8,941 nucleotides of DNA. It comes from Candidatus Methylomirabilota bacterium (GTDB taxonomy: Bacteria > Methylomirabilota > Methylomirabilia > Methylomirabilales > Methylomirabilaceae). Both the position numbers and the translations under genes were made by a program. Positions 1 to 5,752 of the stretch are shown in pieces (position 1 is the first letter of the stretch; every line of letters starts with the position of its first letter). Where the stretch lies: assembly GCA_016200385.1 (NCBI GenBank), contig JACQEV010000040.1, positions 1-8,941 of the forward strand. Reading direction: 5' to 3'. The notes below the pieces were generated by a model. It ran no database searches. It saw nothing but the letters and a program-made list of their open reading frames with translations, and had not been told where the DNA came from.

Positions 1-390
1 GAGATGGGCCAGCATCCCGTAGATCACAAATGCCGGGTCCGCGATGACCACCTCATCTCCCGGCAGGAGAAAGCAGCGGGCCATGAGGTCCAGGACCTCG
101 TTACAGCCGTTGCCCAGGATCAGATGATCCGGTGTCACGCCGAGGCGGTCGGCCAGCCCCCGCTTCAGGTAGTAGCCCCCGCCATCGGGGTACCGGTGGC
201 TTTCCGAAAGCGCCTCCCGCAGAGCGCACAGCGCCAGCGGCGACGGGCCCAAGGGGTTCTCGTTGGAGGCCAGCTTGATTGCCCCTGTGATCCCCAGTTC
301 CCGCTCCACCTCCTCCACAGGCTTGCCCGGCGAATAAGGAATGAGCCTCTTGAGAAATGGGGAAGCCAGCTCCTCTAACGACTTTGCCAT
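1..390 (-). CDS. hisC: Histidinol-phosphate / aromatic aminotransferase, N-terminal part (cut by window edge)
   Basis: Fold-type I PLP-dependent aminotransferase of the HisC family. The first 130 residues are present and the frame runs open off the left edge; complete members are about 350-360 residues. Visible hallmarks are the substrate-arm motif ASNENPLGPSP (residues 41-51), YPDGGGYYLK (67-76), the PLP-phosphate-contacting segment ILGNGCNEVLDL (91-102) and GDEVVIADPAFVIY (111-124). The catalytic lysine lies beyond the window. The ATG at 390 starts 16 bases after the pheA stop, with AAGGA about 11 bases upstream, so the two are probably co-transcribed. HisC-type enzymes next to pheA often transaminate phenylpyruvate or prephenate as well as, or instead of, imidazole-acetol phosphate. 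The family is secure; the physiological substrate is inference from the neighbour. Confidence 0.9.
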   Translation of the reverse strand, partial: MAKSLEELASPFLKRLIPYSPGKPVEEVERELGITGAIKLASNENPLGPSPLALCALREALSESHRYPDGGGYYLKRGLADRLGVTPDHLILGNGCNEVLDLMARCFLLPGDEVVIADPAFVIYGMLAHL

Positions 391-406
391 CGCGCTACCA
401 ATCCTT

Positions 407-1483
407 CTATGCTCCGATCGTGCTGCCCCTGGGGTACGAGCCGAGGACCTTGAGGAAAAGGCACTCCTCTTGGAGGAGGGATAGTGCCGCCTTGACCGGT
501 TCGTCGGCGACGTTGCCCTCGATGTCCAGGTAGAAGATATACTCCCAGGCTTTGGTCTTGGATGGGCGCGACTCGATCTTGGTCAGGTTGATCTGATACT
601 TCGCAAACGGCTCAAGGATTCGATACAGCGCCCCAACGCGATCCTTGATCGAGAACATCAGCGATGTCTTGTCGCGGTTCGTGGGCGCTGATGGCTTGTG
701 ACCTATAATCAAAAACCTCGTGAAATTGTGAGGAGTATCTTCGATTTTCCTAGAAATCACTTTAAGGTTGTAGAGGCTAGCCGCCAGCTCGCTCGCGATG
801 GCCGCCGAAGCTGGTTTCTTGGCGGCCAACTGAGCCGCGGCCGCAGTGCTCGACGCCTCAAAGAGCGGGACGCGCGGGAGATTCACCTCGAGCCACTTCC
901 GCGACTGGGCGAATGCGTGCGGGTGTGAGTAGACCTTTTTCACCTTCCTCAGATCGCCCGATTTGGACAGCAGACTGTGTGACACCTCCAAGAGGATCTC
1001 GCCGCAGATCTTCAGGTCTGATTCGACGAACATATCCAGGGTGTGGCTGACCACGCCTTCACTGGAGTTCTCGATCGGCACCACCCCGTACTCGACATTC
1101 CCTTTCTCCACCTCGGCGAAGACGTCTCCAATGGTGTGGACCGGGACGACATGGGCGGACACCCCAAACCGACGCATGCAGGCCAGATGGGTGAACGTTC
1201 CCTCCGGGCCGAGGTAGGCCAAGGTGAGTGGACCTTCCAGGGAGCGACACGCGGAGATGATCTCACGGAACACGGGCCTGATGGCGTGGCGCGGGAAGCG
1301 ACCCTTGTGCTCCCGAATCAGACGGGTGAAGATCTCCTCCTCGCGCTGTGGGACGTGGAGATCCATCTTCGCCTTCGCCTTTTCCTTCCCTACCTCGACG
1401 ACCAATTCGGCGCGTTCGCTCAGCAGCGAGAGAATCTGTGAATCGATCTGATCGATCTTGCTCCGCAATCTCGGAATCTTCAT
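407..1483 (-). CDS. pheA: Bifunctional chorismate mutase / prephenate dehydratase (P-protein)
   Basis: Cytosolic enzyme converting chorismate to prephenate and then to phenylpyruvate, the committed route to phenylalanine. The 358 residues are normal for the fusion. Residues 1-85 form an AroQ chorismate mutase; R7, R24, K35, R47 and E48 sit where E. coli has R11, R28, K39, R51 and E52. Residues 87-265 form the dehydratase, with AYLGPEGTFTH (89-99), GVVPIENSSEG (133-143), SHPHAFAQ (186-193) and the TRF catalytic motif (255-257). Residues 272-350 form an ACT domain carrying the phenylalanine-binding motifs GALY (284-287) and ESRPS (304-308), so feedback inhibition by phenylalanine is expected. 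The ATG at 1483 has AGGAGAGG just upstream. It lies 56 bases after rluB, with a likely promoter of its own, and 16 bases before the aminotransferase gene. Confidence 0.97.
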   Translation of the reverse strand: MKIPRLRSKIDQIDSQILSLLSERAELVVEVGKEKAKAKMDLHVPQREEEIFTRLIREHKGRFPRHAIRPVFREIISACRSLEGPLTLAYLGPEGTFTHLACMRRFGVSAHVVPVHTIGDVFAEVEKGNVEYGVVPIENSSEGVVSHTLDMFVESDLKICGEILLEVSHSLLSKSGDLRKVKKVYSHPHAFAQSRKWLEVNLPRVPLFEASSTAAAAQLAAKKPASAAIASELAASLYNLKVISRKIEDTPHNFTRFLIIGHKPSAPTNRDKTSLMFSIKDRVGALYRILEPFAKYQINLTKIESRPSKTKAWEYIFYLDIEGNVADEPVKAALSLLQEECLFLKVLGSYPRGSTIGA

Positions 1484-1513
1484 CAGCCTCTCCTGGACTC
1501 ACAGGGTGGCCGT

Positions 1514-1543
1514 ACTATATCGAAGCCGCTGCAGCTCAATCAA
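1514..1543 (-). promoter_or_regulatory. Likely sigma70-type promoter for pheA-hisC
   Basis: On the minus strand TTGATT (1543-1538, four of six matches to the -35 consensus) is followed after 18 bases by TATAGT (1519-1514, five of six matches to the -10 consensus). The -35 box overlaps the rluB stop codon. The expected transcript start near 1507 leaves a leader of about 24 bases before the pheA ATG at 1483, too short for an attenuator or T-box, so regulation would be at the promoter or by the ACT domain of the enzyme. This is read by eye, without experimental support. Confidence 0.5.
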
Positions 1544-2310
1544 GGACTTTTTGGCCGCGCCACACGACGGAGGCTGGCAAGCTCCCGCGGGGAGAGTCGG
1601 CGCCAAGCCCCTTTCGCCAGATTGCCCAGGACGATCGGGCCCAGGCGGACCCTTTTCAACTGTAGGACCGGGTGTCCGATCACGTCACACATCCGTCGGA
1701 TCTCGTGATACCGCCCCTCCCGTACGACAAGCTTCAGCCACGCGGACCCGACCCCGGGAGTCACGATCGCGGCATCAACGGCCCGCAGCCGATCTCCCTC
1801 CGAGATCACCCCCGCCTTTAATCTGGTCAGGTCGGCCGGCGTGGGGCATCCCCGCACCTTGGCAAGATACTCCTTTTCGACCTCGAAGCTGGGGTGCATC
1901 AGGGCGTGCGCGAGCGCCCCATCATTTGTCAGAAGCAGGAGCCCCTCCGTGTGATAATCCAGACGTCCAACCGGAAAGAGCCTGGGCAACCCTCGCTTCG
2001 GGAGAAGGTCGGAGATGACGGGCCGCCCGCGAGGATCGGACAGCGAGGTGAGGATGCCCACCGGTTTGTGCAAAAGGAGGTAGACACGACTCTCCGATGG
2101 AGCGACCCTCTTGCCATCGCACGTCACCTCATCGAGTCCGGGTGAGACCTTTGTCCCCAGCCTCAGCGCGACCCGACCATTGACGCGAACCCTCCCCTCC
2201 ACGATCAGCGCCTCGCAGCTCCTGCGGGAGCCCAGCCCCGCGCGCGCCAGATACCGTTGGAGCCGTTCCTCCCTGACATCGGTCGATTCACTTGGCGTTG
2301 CTCGTGTCAT
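1540..2310 (-). CDS. rluB: rRNA pseudouridine synthase, RsuA/RluB family
   Basis: Converts a specific uridine in ribosomal RNA to pseudouridine. From the ATG at 2310 it is 256 residues. An S4 RNA-binding domain covers about residues 14-60 (ERLQRYLARAGLGSRR and a VNG turn). The catalytic domain starts near VYLLLHKPVG (76-85) and carries the family signature PVGRLDYHTEGLLLLTNDG (113-131), with catalytic Asp118. The C-terminal motif is EGRYHEIRRM (198-207), followed by GHPVLQLKRVRLGP. The upstream ORF extension to 2478 is not family-like and lies inside scpB. The chosen ATG has GAGG just upstream and overlaps scpB by 23 bases. The position after scpAB favours RluB (23S rRNA) over RsuA (16S rRNA), but the YH in the C-terminal motif is RsuA-like, so the target uridine is uncertain. 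Confidence 0.92.
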   Translation of the reverse strand: MTRATPSESTDVREERLQRYLARAGLGSRRSCEALIVEGRVRVNGRVALRLGTKVSPGLDEVTCDGKRVAPSESRVYLLLHKPVGILTSLSDPRGRPVISDLLPKRGLPRLFPVGRLDYHTEGLLLLTNDGALAHALMHPSFEVEKEYLAKVRGCPTPADLTRLKAGVISEGDRLRAVDAAIVTPGVGSAWLKLVVREGRYHEIRRMCDVIGHPVLQLKRVRLGPIVLGNLAKGAWRRLSPRELASLRRVARPKSP

Positions 2311-2887
2311 CGACCTCGACTTCACTTTGAGATGCCTCCTTCTCGGCCACGTTCGGGGCCAGCGCCTCGATCTCCTTGAGGGTGGGCAGCTCCGAGAGGT
2401 CTTTGAACCCGAAGTACTCCAGGAAGGCACGACTGGTCCCGTAGAGGATCGGCCGGCCCACCTCGGGCTTTCGTCCAAGAATCCGGATCAGGTCCCGCTC
2501 CACCAGCGTTTTCAGGACCCCATCAGTCATCACCCCGCGGATAGCTTCGATCTCCGGCTTGGTGATCGGCTGCTTATACGCGATGATCGCGAGCGTCTCC
2601 ATTGCGGCCTTTGAGAGCTTGGCTGCCTTGGTCCCACGGAAACGCTGGACCCAGGGCGCCAGCTCCGGCTTTGTCACAAGGCGGTACCCACCAGCGACCT
2701 CTATGGGGAGAACCCCGCGATCCTCCTGCCGGCATCTCTCCTGCCAGTCCGCGAGGAGCTTGGTGATCTCCCCCTTCGAGCACCCTTCGAGCACCTCTGC
2801 GAACCGCTCCAGGGTCACCGGGGCTTCGGAGACAAATAGCAAGGCCTCGAGGATCGCGAGAGGATTGGGATCAGGCAGCTCGGCCAT
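2288..2887 (-). CDS. scpB: Segregation and condensation protein B
   Basis: Winged-helix (KITE) subunit of the SMC-ScpAB condensin, which compacts and helps segregate the nucleoid. It acts as a dimer bound to the kleisin ScpA. From the ATG at 2887 it is 199 residues, usual for the family. It begins with the typical NPLAILEALLFVSEAPVTLE (residues 8-27), has the first winged helix to about residue 85, and then the hallmark AMETLAIIAYKQPITKPEI (95-113) and GRPILYGTSRAFLEYFG (144-160) of the second. The tail from about 180 is acidic and variable. A start at 2935 is open, but it adds 16 residues unlike the family and would overlap scpA by 65 bases. The ATG at 2887 has GGAAGG seven to eight bases upstream and overlaps scpA by only 17 bases, pointing to translational coupling. 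Confidence 0.95.
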   Translation of the reverse strand: MAELPDPNPLAILEALLFVSEAPVTLERFAEVLEGCSKGEITKLLADWQERCRQEDRGVLPIEVAGGYRLVTKPELAPWVQRFRGTKAAKLSKAAMETLAIIAYKQPITKPEIEAIRGVMTDGVLKTLVERDLIRILGRKPEVGRPILYGTSRAFLEYFGFKDLSELPTLKEIEALAPNVAEKEASQSEVEVDDTSNAK

Positions 2888-3608
2888 CGTTACCTTCCGC
2901 TGCTTCCATGGTGCGATAGACTGTGATCTCGCCATCCGGGTCCGATTGCCTGGCCCGCACCAAGCCCCGACGCAGGAGTTCCAGGAGTCCGAGGAAGGTG
3001 GCGATCAACAGCGAGCGTGTCCGCGCCCCATCGAAAAGGGCGATGAACGGAAGCGGGTTCTCCGTCGCCAGTCGATCCAGCACCGCCACCATCCGCTCGC
3101 CCACGTTGATCGTCTCAGGGGTGATCTCGAAGACCGCCGCCTTCATCGCCCGCTCCATGACGGCCGAGAATGCGCGAATCAGTTCAGAGAGGCTGACCTC
3201 CAGCGGACCATCGGCGACGGGGGATCCCGGATCGGCGGGCCTGTTGAAATGGAGCTGCTGGTGTGACTCCAAATGTTCCAACGTCATCGACGCCTCTTTG
3301 AACCGCCTGTATTCCAAGAGCCGTTCCACGAGTTCCTTCCGCGGGTCCTCCTCGGGCGCCTCCGCTCCTTCGCTCTCCTCCGCTGGGAGGAGCATCTTCG
3401 ACTTGATATGGATCAACGTGGCAGCGATTACCAGGAACTCTCCGGCAACCTCCAGGTCGAGCTCCTGCATCCTGGCCAGGCATCCCAGGTATTCCTCCGT
3501 GATCTTTGCGATCGGGATGTCGTAGATGTCGATCTCATTGACCTGGATCAGGTAGAGAAGGAGATCGAGGGGACCCTCGAACATCTCCAGTTGAACACGA
3601 TAGCTCAT
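2871..3608 (-). CDS. scpA: Segregation and condensation protein A (kleisin)
   Basis: Kleisin subunit that bridges the heads of the SMC dimer and recruits ScpB. It has 245 residues, normal for ScpA. The N-terminal helical domain carries the family signature FEGPLDLLLYLIQVNEIDIYD (starting at residue 10; F10, E11, G12, P13, D15 and L16 are key), then IPIAKITEEYL (31-41) and an AATLIHIKSKMLLP segment (62-75). An acidic variable linker follows (about 77-90), and a C-terminal winged-helix domain (about 170-235) ends in RRGLVRARQ before the usual ITVYR strand. The ATG at 3608 starts 3 bases after the comEA stop, with a GAGGTG ribosome binding site. The scpB start lies inside its 3' end, as is common for this pair. 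No smc gene is visible in the window. Confidence 0.96.
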   Translation of the reverse strand: MSYRVQLEMFEGPLDLLLYLIQVNEIDIYDIPIAKITEEYLGCLARMQELDLEVAGEFLVIAATLIHIKSKMLLPAEESEGAEAPEEDPRKELVERLLEYRRFKEASMTLEHLESHQQLHFNRPADPGSPVADGPLEVSLSELIRAFSAVMERAMKAAVFEITPETINVGERMVAVLDRLATENPLPFIALFDGARTRSLLIATFLGLLELLRRGLVRARQSDPDGEITVYRTMEAAEGNDGRAA

Positions 3609-3611
3609 CGC

Positions 3612-4016
3612 TCAGTGCACCTCGATCCACGACTTGAGCTTGTCAAATCGCTTCGGGCCGATCCCATCGACTTCCATGAGCGCGTCAACTTCTCGGAACG
3701 GGCCGTATGCCTTCCGGTGCATGACGATCCGATTGGCCAGTGTCGGGCCGATGCCGGGAAGCGTCTGAAGCGCGGTGACATCCGCCTGATTGATGTCCAC
3801 CGAGCTGATTGGCTTCCCCTTCGCGATCCTCGCCGGCGGCGTGGGCAGCCGGGCCGGTGCGGGAGACGGGTTCTCAGGGAGACGGAGGGTTCGAAGATCG
3901 ACGGCAGGGGTGTAGCCGAAAGGACGAAGGAGGACTGGACCCCACACGATCGCAGCGATGGCCAGGCCGAGGAGGCTGGCGACGATTGCTTCGCGCCTCG
4001 TGTAGACCTCCCTCAC
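3612..4016 (-). CDS. comEA: ComEA-like membrane-anchored helix-hairpin-helix DNA-binding protein
   Basis: Small 134-residue protein with one N-terminal membrane segment (about residues 10-30, IVASLLGLAI... followed by a Pro-rich linker to about 65). A C-terminal double helix-hairpin-helix domain (about 70-132) carries DINQADVTALQTLPGIGPTLA (starting at 74), the hairpins LPGIGPTLANRI (86-97) and VDGIGPKRFDKL (116-127), and ends in a WIEV strand. This is the ComEA layout: an extracytoplasmic DNA-binding domain tethered to the membrane, which in competent bacteria receives incoming double-stranded DNA. It starts with GTG at 4016, overlapping the lysC stop as GTGA, with AAGGAG five to six bases upstream, so it is coupled to lysC translation. 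It lacks the comEC/comF partners nearby, so a competence role is inferred from family only. Confidence 0.88.
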   Translation of the reverse strand: MREVYTRREAIVASLLGLAIAAIVWGPVLLRPFGYTPAVDLRTLRLPENPSPAPARLPTPPARIAKGKPISSVDINQADVTALQTLPGIGPTLANRIVMHRKAYGPFREVDALMEVDGIGPKRFDKLKSWIEVH

Positions 4017-4513
4017 ACAGGCTCCTTGACCGTGCTGTTGTCGGCCAGGCCAAAGGTGTCGTGCAGGACCCGAACGGCCAGCTCTGCGTACTTGGAATCC
4101 ATAACACAGGAGACCTTGATCTCGGAAGTGCTGATCATCATGCTATTGATATTCTCGCGGCCCAGGGCCTCGAACATCCTGGCGGCTACCCCCGAGTGGG
4201 TGCGCATCCCAACCCCCACGATGGAGACCTTCGCGATCTTGTCGTCCCCCACAACCTGCTGGGCGCCGATTTCCTCAGCCATCCCGGAAACGATGTGCAT
4301 CGCCTTGGGGTAGTCGGGCGTCGGCACCGTGAAGGAGATATCGGTGGTCCCCTCCTGGCTGATGTTCTGAACGATCATGTCCACCACGATGTTGGCCTCC
4401 GCGACTCGGCCGAAGAGCTTGGCGGCGATCCCCGGCCGGTCCGCCACGCGGAGGACGGTGATCTTCGCCTCGTGCTTGTTGTAGGCGATCCCCGAGACCA
4501 CCACCTTCTCCAT
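4013..4513 (-). CDS. Possible free ACT-domain (beta) subunit from internal start in lysC
   Basis: Within the downstream lysC frame, the ATG at 4513 is preceded by a perfect AGGAGG (4527-4522) at 8 bases. Translation gives 166 residues beginning MEKVVVSGIAYNKHEAKITV. It consists of two ACT domains (about 12-80 and 92-160), with DRPGIAAKLF (25-34), VGMRTHSGVAARMFEAL (101-117) and the effector-site motif STSEIKVS (128-135). Alpha2beta2 aspartokinases (Bacillus, Corynebacterium, Thermus) make a beta subunit of about 160-172 residues from such an internal start, and the length here matches. In an intact gene it would bind lysine and/or threonine and regulate the alpha subunit. Because the upstream kinase is broken, this may be the only meaningful product of the locus, and its translation would keep the GTGA coupling to comEA. 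The start is inference from the ribosome binding site and family precedent. Confidence 0.5.
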   Translation of the reverse strand: MEKVVVSGIAYNKHEAKITVLRVADRPGIAAKLFGRVAEANIVVDMIVQNISQEGTTDISFTVPTPDYPKAMHIVSGMAEEIGAQQVVGDDKIAKVSIVGVGMRTHSGVAARMFEALGRENINSMMISTSEIKVSCVMDSKYAELAVRVLHDTFGLADNSTVKEPV

Positions 4514-4521
4514 CTCCGCAT

Positions 4522-4527
4522 CCTCCT
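4522..4527 (-). promoter_or_regulatory. Strong internal ribosome binding site in lysC
   Basis: A perfect AGGAGG on the minus strand lies inside the lysC reading frame, 8 bases before an in-frame ATG at 4513. It sits exactly at the kinase/ACT domain border, where known alpha/beta aspartokinases start their beta subunit. It lies downstream of the deletion, so it is unaffected by the frameshift. Confidence 0.5.
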
Positions 4528-4675
4528 GGGCGACCAGGGTTCCCCGGGTCGTGTTGAAGCTGGAACGGACGTGAATTGGCACGGCGTAGTTCTTGGCATA
4601 CTCCACTGCCCGGGCCTGAAGTACCTTCGCCCCCAGGCTGGCCATCTCGAGCATCTCCTCGTAGGAGACCTTTGC

Positions 4676-4685
4676 AAGCTTCCAC
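4676..4685 (-). other. Deletion/frameshift junction in lysC, beside a HindIII site
   Basis: On the minus strand the junction reads GTGGAAGCTT. GTG (4685-4683) is codon 133 of the first frame (Val of AIAIV). AAG CTT (4681-4676) is in the second frame and begins KLAKVSYEEM. The single G at 4682 could belong to either side, so the exact breakpoint is ambiguous by one or two bases. The AAGCTT is a HindIII recognition site, which may be coincidence. No repeat longer than a couple of bases can be inferred at the break, because the missing segment is not available. Confidence 0.8.
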
Positions 4686-5091
4686 GATGGCGATGGCCCC
4701 TTCACGGAGCGCAAGTCGCACCCGGTCGGCCTCAACACTCACAATCTTCGCCTTGGTATGGGCGGCGTCGGTCTGGATCCTCACCTGGCTGCCGGTGAAT
4801 GAACGGGCTCTGCACCCCTGTTGCTGGATGGCCAGCGAAAGGAGGTCGATCGAGATCTGTTCCCCCGTGGCCACGATGACGTCCAGCTCCCGTTCGTCCG
4901 GCGCATCGGATACCTGGGCAGCAAGGCCCAACAAGCGGTCGGTCTCTCCCGCCATGGCCGAGACCACCACGACCAAGTCATGCCCCTCGGCCTTCACCTG
5001 TACCACTCGCCGGGCCACCTGCTTGATTCGCTCGACGTCACCTACCGAAGTGCCGCCGTACTTCTGAACGATGAGGGACATGTCCCCCTCC

Positions 5092-5730
5092 CTACGAGGC
5101 GAACCGATCGCGCCGGGGCGGATCCACGCGGGCCCCCTGCACCCTCTGCCCGATCTTGCCCTCTTCCCCCGCTCGAAGGCGCAGCAAGTTTTCCCGATGC
5201 CGGACGAGGATGAAAGCAAACAGGATCAGTGTGAGTATAACGTACAGAGGTCGGCCGTCAACCAGCCAGATGAGCAGGGGCGACGCCGCGGAGGCGACAA
5301 GGGCCGCGAGAGACGAATAGCGAAAGAGGGCGGCGATGAATAGCCAGATGGCGATGATCAAGAAGGCGACCTTCGCAGAGAGCGCCCACATCACTCCCAA
5401 GAACGTGGCAACCCCTTTCCCCCCGCGAAAGCCAAGATACACCGGATACAGGTGACCCAGAAATGTCGCCAGTGCGACGCAGGCGACGAGCGCCCCCGGC
5501 GTGCCCAGAGCCTGGCTCAATGCGACAGGAGCCCACCCTTTCAGCATATCCAGCGCAAGGGTGATGGCAGCCGCCCCCTTTCCTGCTGCTCGCAGGACAT
5601 TGGTCGCGCCGATGTTGCCGCTCCCGACCCTTCGAACGTCCACCCCGCTCGATGCCTTGGCCATCAGCAGGCCGAATGGGATGGAGCCTACGAGGTAACC
5701 AAGAGGGACCAGCCACAGGCGTGTGCTCAT
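5092..5730 (-). CDS. plsY: Acyl-phosphate:glycerol-3-phosphate acyltransferase PlsY
   Basis: Integral membrane enzyme that acylates glycerol-3-phosphate from acyl-phosphate, giving lysophosphatidic acid, the first step of phospholipid synthesis. It has 212 residues with several hydrophobic spans (about 5-25, 52-72, 78-97, 105-135, 139-155 and 157-174). All three family motifs are present: SGNIGATN (37-44), GHLYPVYLGFRGGKGVAT (92-109) and VRHRENLLRLRAGEEGKIG (176-194). About 18 basic residues extend past the last motif, slightly longer than minimal members. The ATG at 5730 has GGAGG three bases away, a rather short spacing. The gene follows pgsA by 22 bases and precedes lysC by 10; the lysC ribosome binding site overlaps its stop. 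Lying beside pgsA, it forms a small phospholipid pair. Confidence 0.97.
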   Translation of the reverse strand: MSTRLWLVPLGYLVGSIPFGLLMAKASSGVDVRRVGSGNIGATNVLRAAGKGAAAITLALDMLKGWAPVALSQALGTPGALVACVALATFLGHLYPVYLGFRGGKGVATFLGVMWALSAKVAFLIIAIWLFIAALFRYSSLAALVASAASPLLIWLVDGRPLYVILTLILFAFILVRHRENLLRLRAGEEGKIGQRVQGARVDPPRRDRFAS

Positions 5731-5752
5731 TAACCTCCGGACGATAGAAGGT

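Larger units (their letters stand above)
4013..5081 (-). pseudogene. lysC: Aspartokinase with internal deletion and frameshift
   Basis: Aspartokinase phosphorylates aspartate, the first step towards lysine/diaminopimelate, threonine and methionine. The ATG at 5081 (GGAGG ribosome binding site; 10 bases after plsY) begins MSLIVQKYGGTSVG. The first 133 residues are intact, including K7 of KYGGTS, VVVVSAMAG and ATGEQIS (71-77). At about 4682 the frame shifts. Family sequence resumes as KLAKVSYEEMLEMASLGAKVL and runs through two ACT domains to the stop at 4013. The usual stretch from AGFQG through LGRGGSDTTA and YTDVDGVYTADPR is absent: about 55-58 codons, and a net loss not divisible by three. 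The first frame would read on out of frame and stop at 4275. An active kinase is not expected. Either this is a true lesion, with another aspartokinase elsewhere, or it is an assembly or cloning artefact. Confidence 0.88.

Noticed and set aside
1440..1460. Short direct repeat of GATCGATCT near the pheA start
   Set aside because: It encodes the IDQID stretch of the chorismate mutase helix; the repeat is too short and codon-driven to be a regulatory element.
1458..2018. Plus-strand open frame of 186 codons opposite rluB
   Set aside because: It is Pro/Arg/Ser-rich, has no domain, and lies entirely opposite a well-supported gene.
2310..2478. Longer rluB start at 2478
   Set aside because: The extension is Ser/Arg/Pro-rich and lies within the scpB coding region; the family homology begins just after the ATG at 2310.
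2887..2935. Longer scpB start at 2935
   Set aside because: The extra 16 residues do not resemble ScpB N-termini and the overlap with scpA would be 65 bases; ATG 2887 has a better ribosome binding site.
3273..4313. Long plus-strand open frame of 346 codons
   Set aside because: It lies opposite scpA, comEA and lysC, which have clear family motifs. Its translation is Arg/Asp/His-rich with no recognisable domain, as expected of a shadow frame in GC-rich DNA.
4676..4690. Programmed ribosomal frameshift in lysC
   Set aside because: There is no slippery sequence at the junction. A frameshift alone would not restore the roughly 55 missing kinase residues, so a deletion explains the data better.
3809..4798. 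Plus-strand open frame of 329 codons opposite lysC and comEA
   Set aside because: It has no family resemblance and a composition typical of an antisense shadow frame; the coding signal on the minus strand is unambiguous.
4275..5219. Single 314-codon frame as a complete lysC product
   Set aside because: Codons before 5081 belong to plsY in another frame, and residues after 133 turn into Gly/Arg/Pro-rich out-of-frame sequence. Only the first 133 residues from the ATG at 5081 are aspartokinase.
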